Notes under the pieces: generated by a model
Told to the model about the DNA's origin: nothing
Database searches by the model: none
What the model saw: only the letters and a program-made list of their open reading frames with translations
Position numbers and translations under genes: made by a program
Shown here: positions 59,993 to 64,000 of the stretch, one piece after another
How positions within the stretch are numbered: the first letter of the stretch is position 1
How the letters are laid out: every line of letters begins with the position of its first letter
Source: an uncultured Bacteroides sp.
GTDB taxonomy: Bacteria; Bacteroidota; Bacteroidia; Bacteroidales; UBA932
Length of the DNA stretch: 64,000 bases
Direction of reading: 5' to 3'
Assembly (NCBI GenBank): GCA_945874355.1
Contig: CAMCGB010000003.1
Location: 62,001-126,000, forward strand

Positions 59993-64000
<4,008 letters not shown>

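Overview
The window looks like a chromosomal piece of a gut-type member of the Bacteroidales (Bacteroidota). Several things point there. There are repeated -7 boxes of the form TAnnTTFG written as TAnnTTTG, and Shine-Dalgarno sites are essentially absent. The arginine operon carries an N-succinylornithine-type carbamoyltransferase. There is a cysteine-poor type B ribosomal protein L31, a fimbrillin/BACON lipoprotein, an Rpn-type PD-(D/E)XK protein, and GH78, PL4 and CE15 enzymes. The genus cannot be fixed from the sequence alone. Most genes are housekeeping and tightly packed; the accessory material sits at about 33-39 kb and 45-47 kb.

Layout. 1-510: start of an NhaC-type antiporter (minus). 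0.9-6.6 kb: a three-gene heavy-metal RND efflux operon (adaptor, CusA/CzcA pump, TolC-like channel). 6.65-8.96 kb (minus): luxS, a SIMPL protein, a DUF2147 protein and mtnN, so both SAH-detoxifying enzymes flank two envelope genes. 9.26-24.55 kb (plus): a TonB-dependent-receptor-like barrel followed almost without gap by acyltransferase, argG, argC, argD, argF', argB, argE', argH, carA and carB, a complete route from glutamate to arginine plus carbamoyl phosphate. 24.5-30.5 kb: a frameshifted lipoprotein remnant, a 53-codon small gene, thioesterase, msrA, a strikingly degenerate PriA, rpmE2, a phosphohexomutase and a NamZ-like protein. 30.56-33 kb: tRNA-Glu, a small membrane protein and a DPP IV-like peptidase.

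33-39 kb is accessory: dispersed repeats, an Rpn-type nuclease, and an AT-richer fimbrillin-like lipoprotein preceded by a 54-residue peptide gene and separated by one in-frame TGA from a DNA/RNA non-specific endonuclease that has no ATG of its own. 39.7-51.4 kb: pectin (rhamnogalacturonan I) enzymes: dipeptidase + GH78 rhamnosidase (minus), CE15-like esterase (plus), tRNA-Ser with a cluster of hairpin and inverted-repeat elements, then PL4 lyase + two-domain esterase (minus). No SusC/SusD pair is present.

51.5-57.8 kb: a TPP riboswitch leads a thiamine operon: methyltransferase, thiD, thiS, thiE, thiG, thiH, a repeat insertion, thiF and a second ThiE/TenI-like gene; thiC is not here. 57.8-64 kb (minus): a 3' relic of an ammonium transporter, then a four-gene run of histidine-type phosphatase, GH2 beta-galactosidase, esterase and ATP-grasp ligase.

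The most interesting observations are a roughly 180-bp structured repeat with a 49-bp perfectly conserved core in two divergent intergenic regions, the PriA that has lost every visible ATPase and zinc motif, the TGA-split surface lipoprotein/nuclease, Ser instead of Pro at the specificity position of the carbamoyltransferase, and the methyltransferase placed directly behind the TPP riboswitch. All functional statements are from reading the sequence and from family knowledge; no database search was run.
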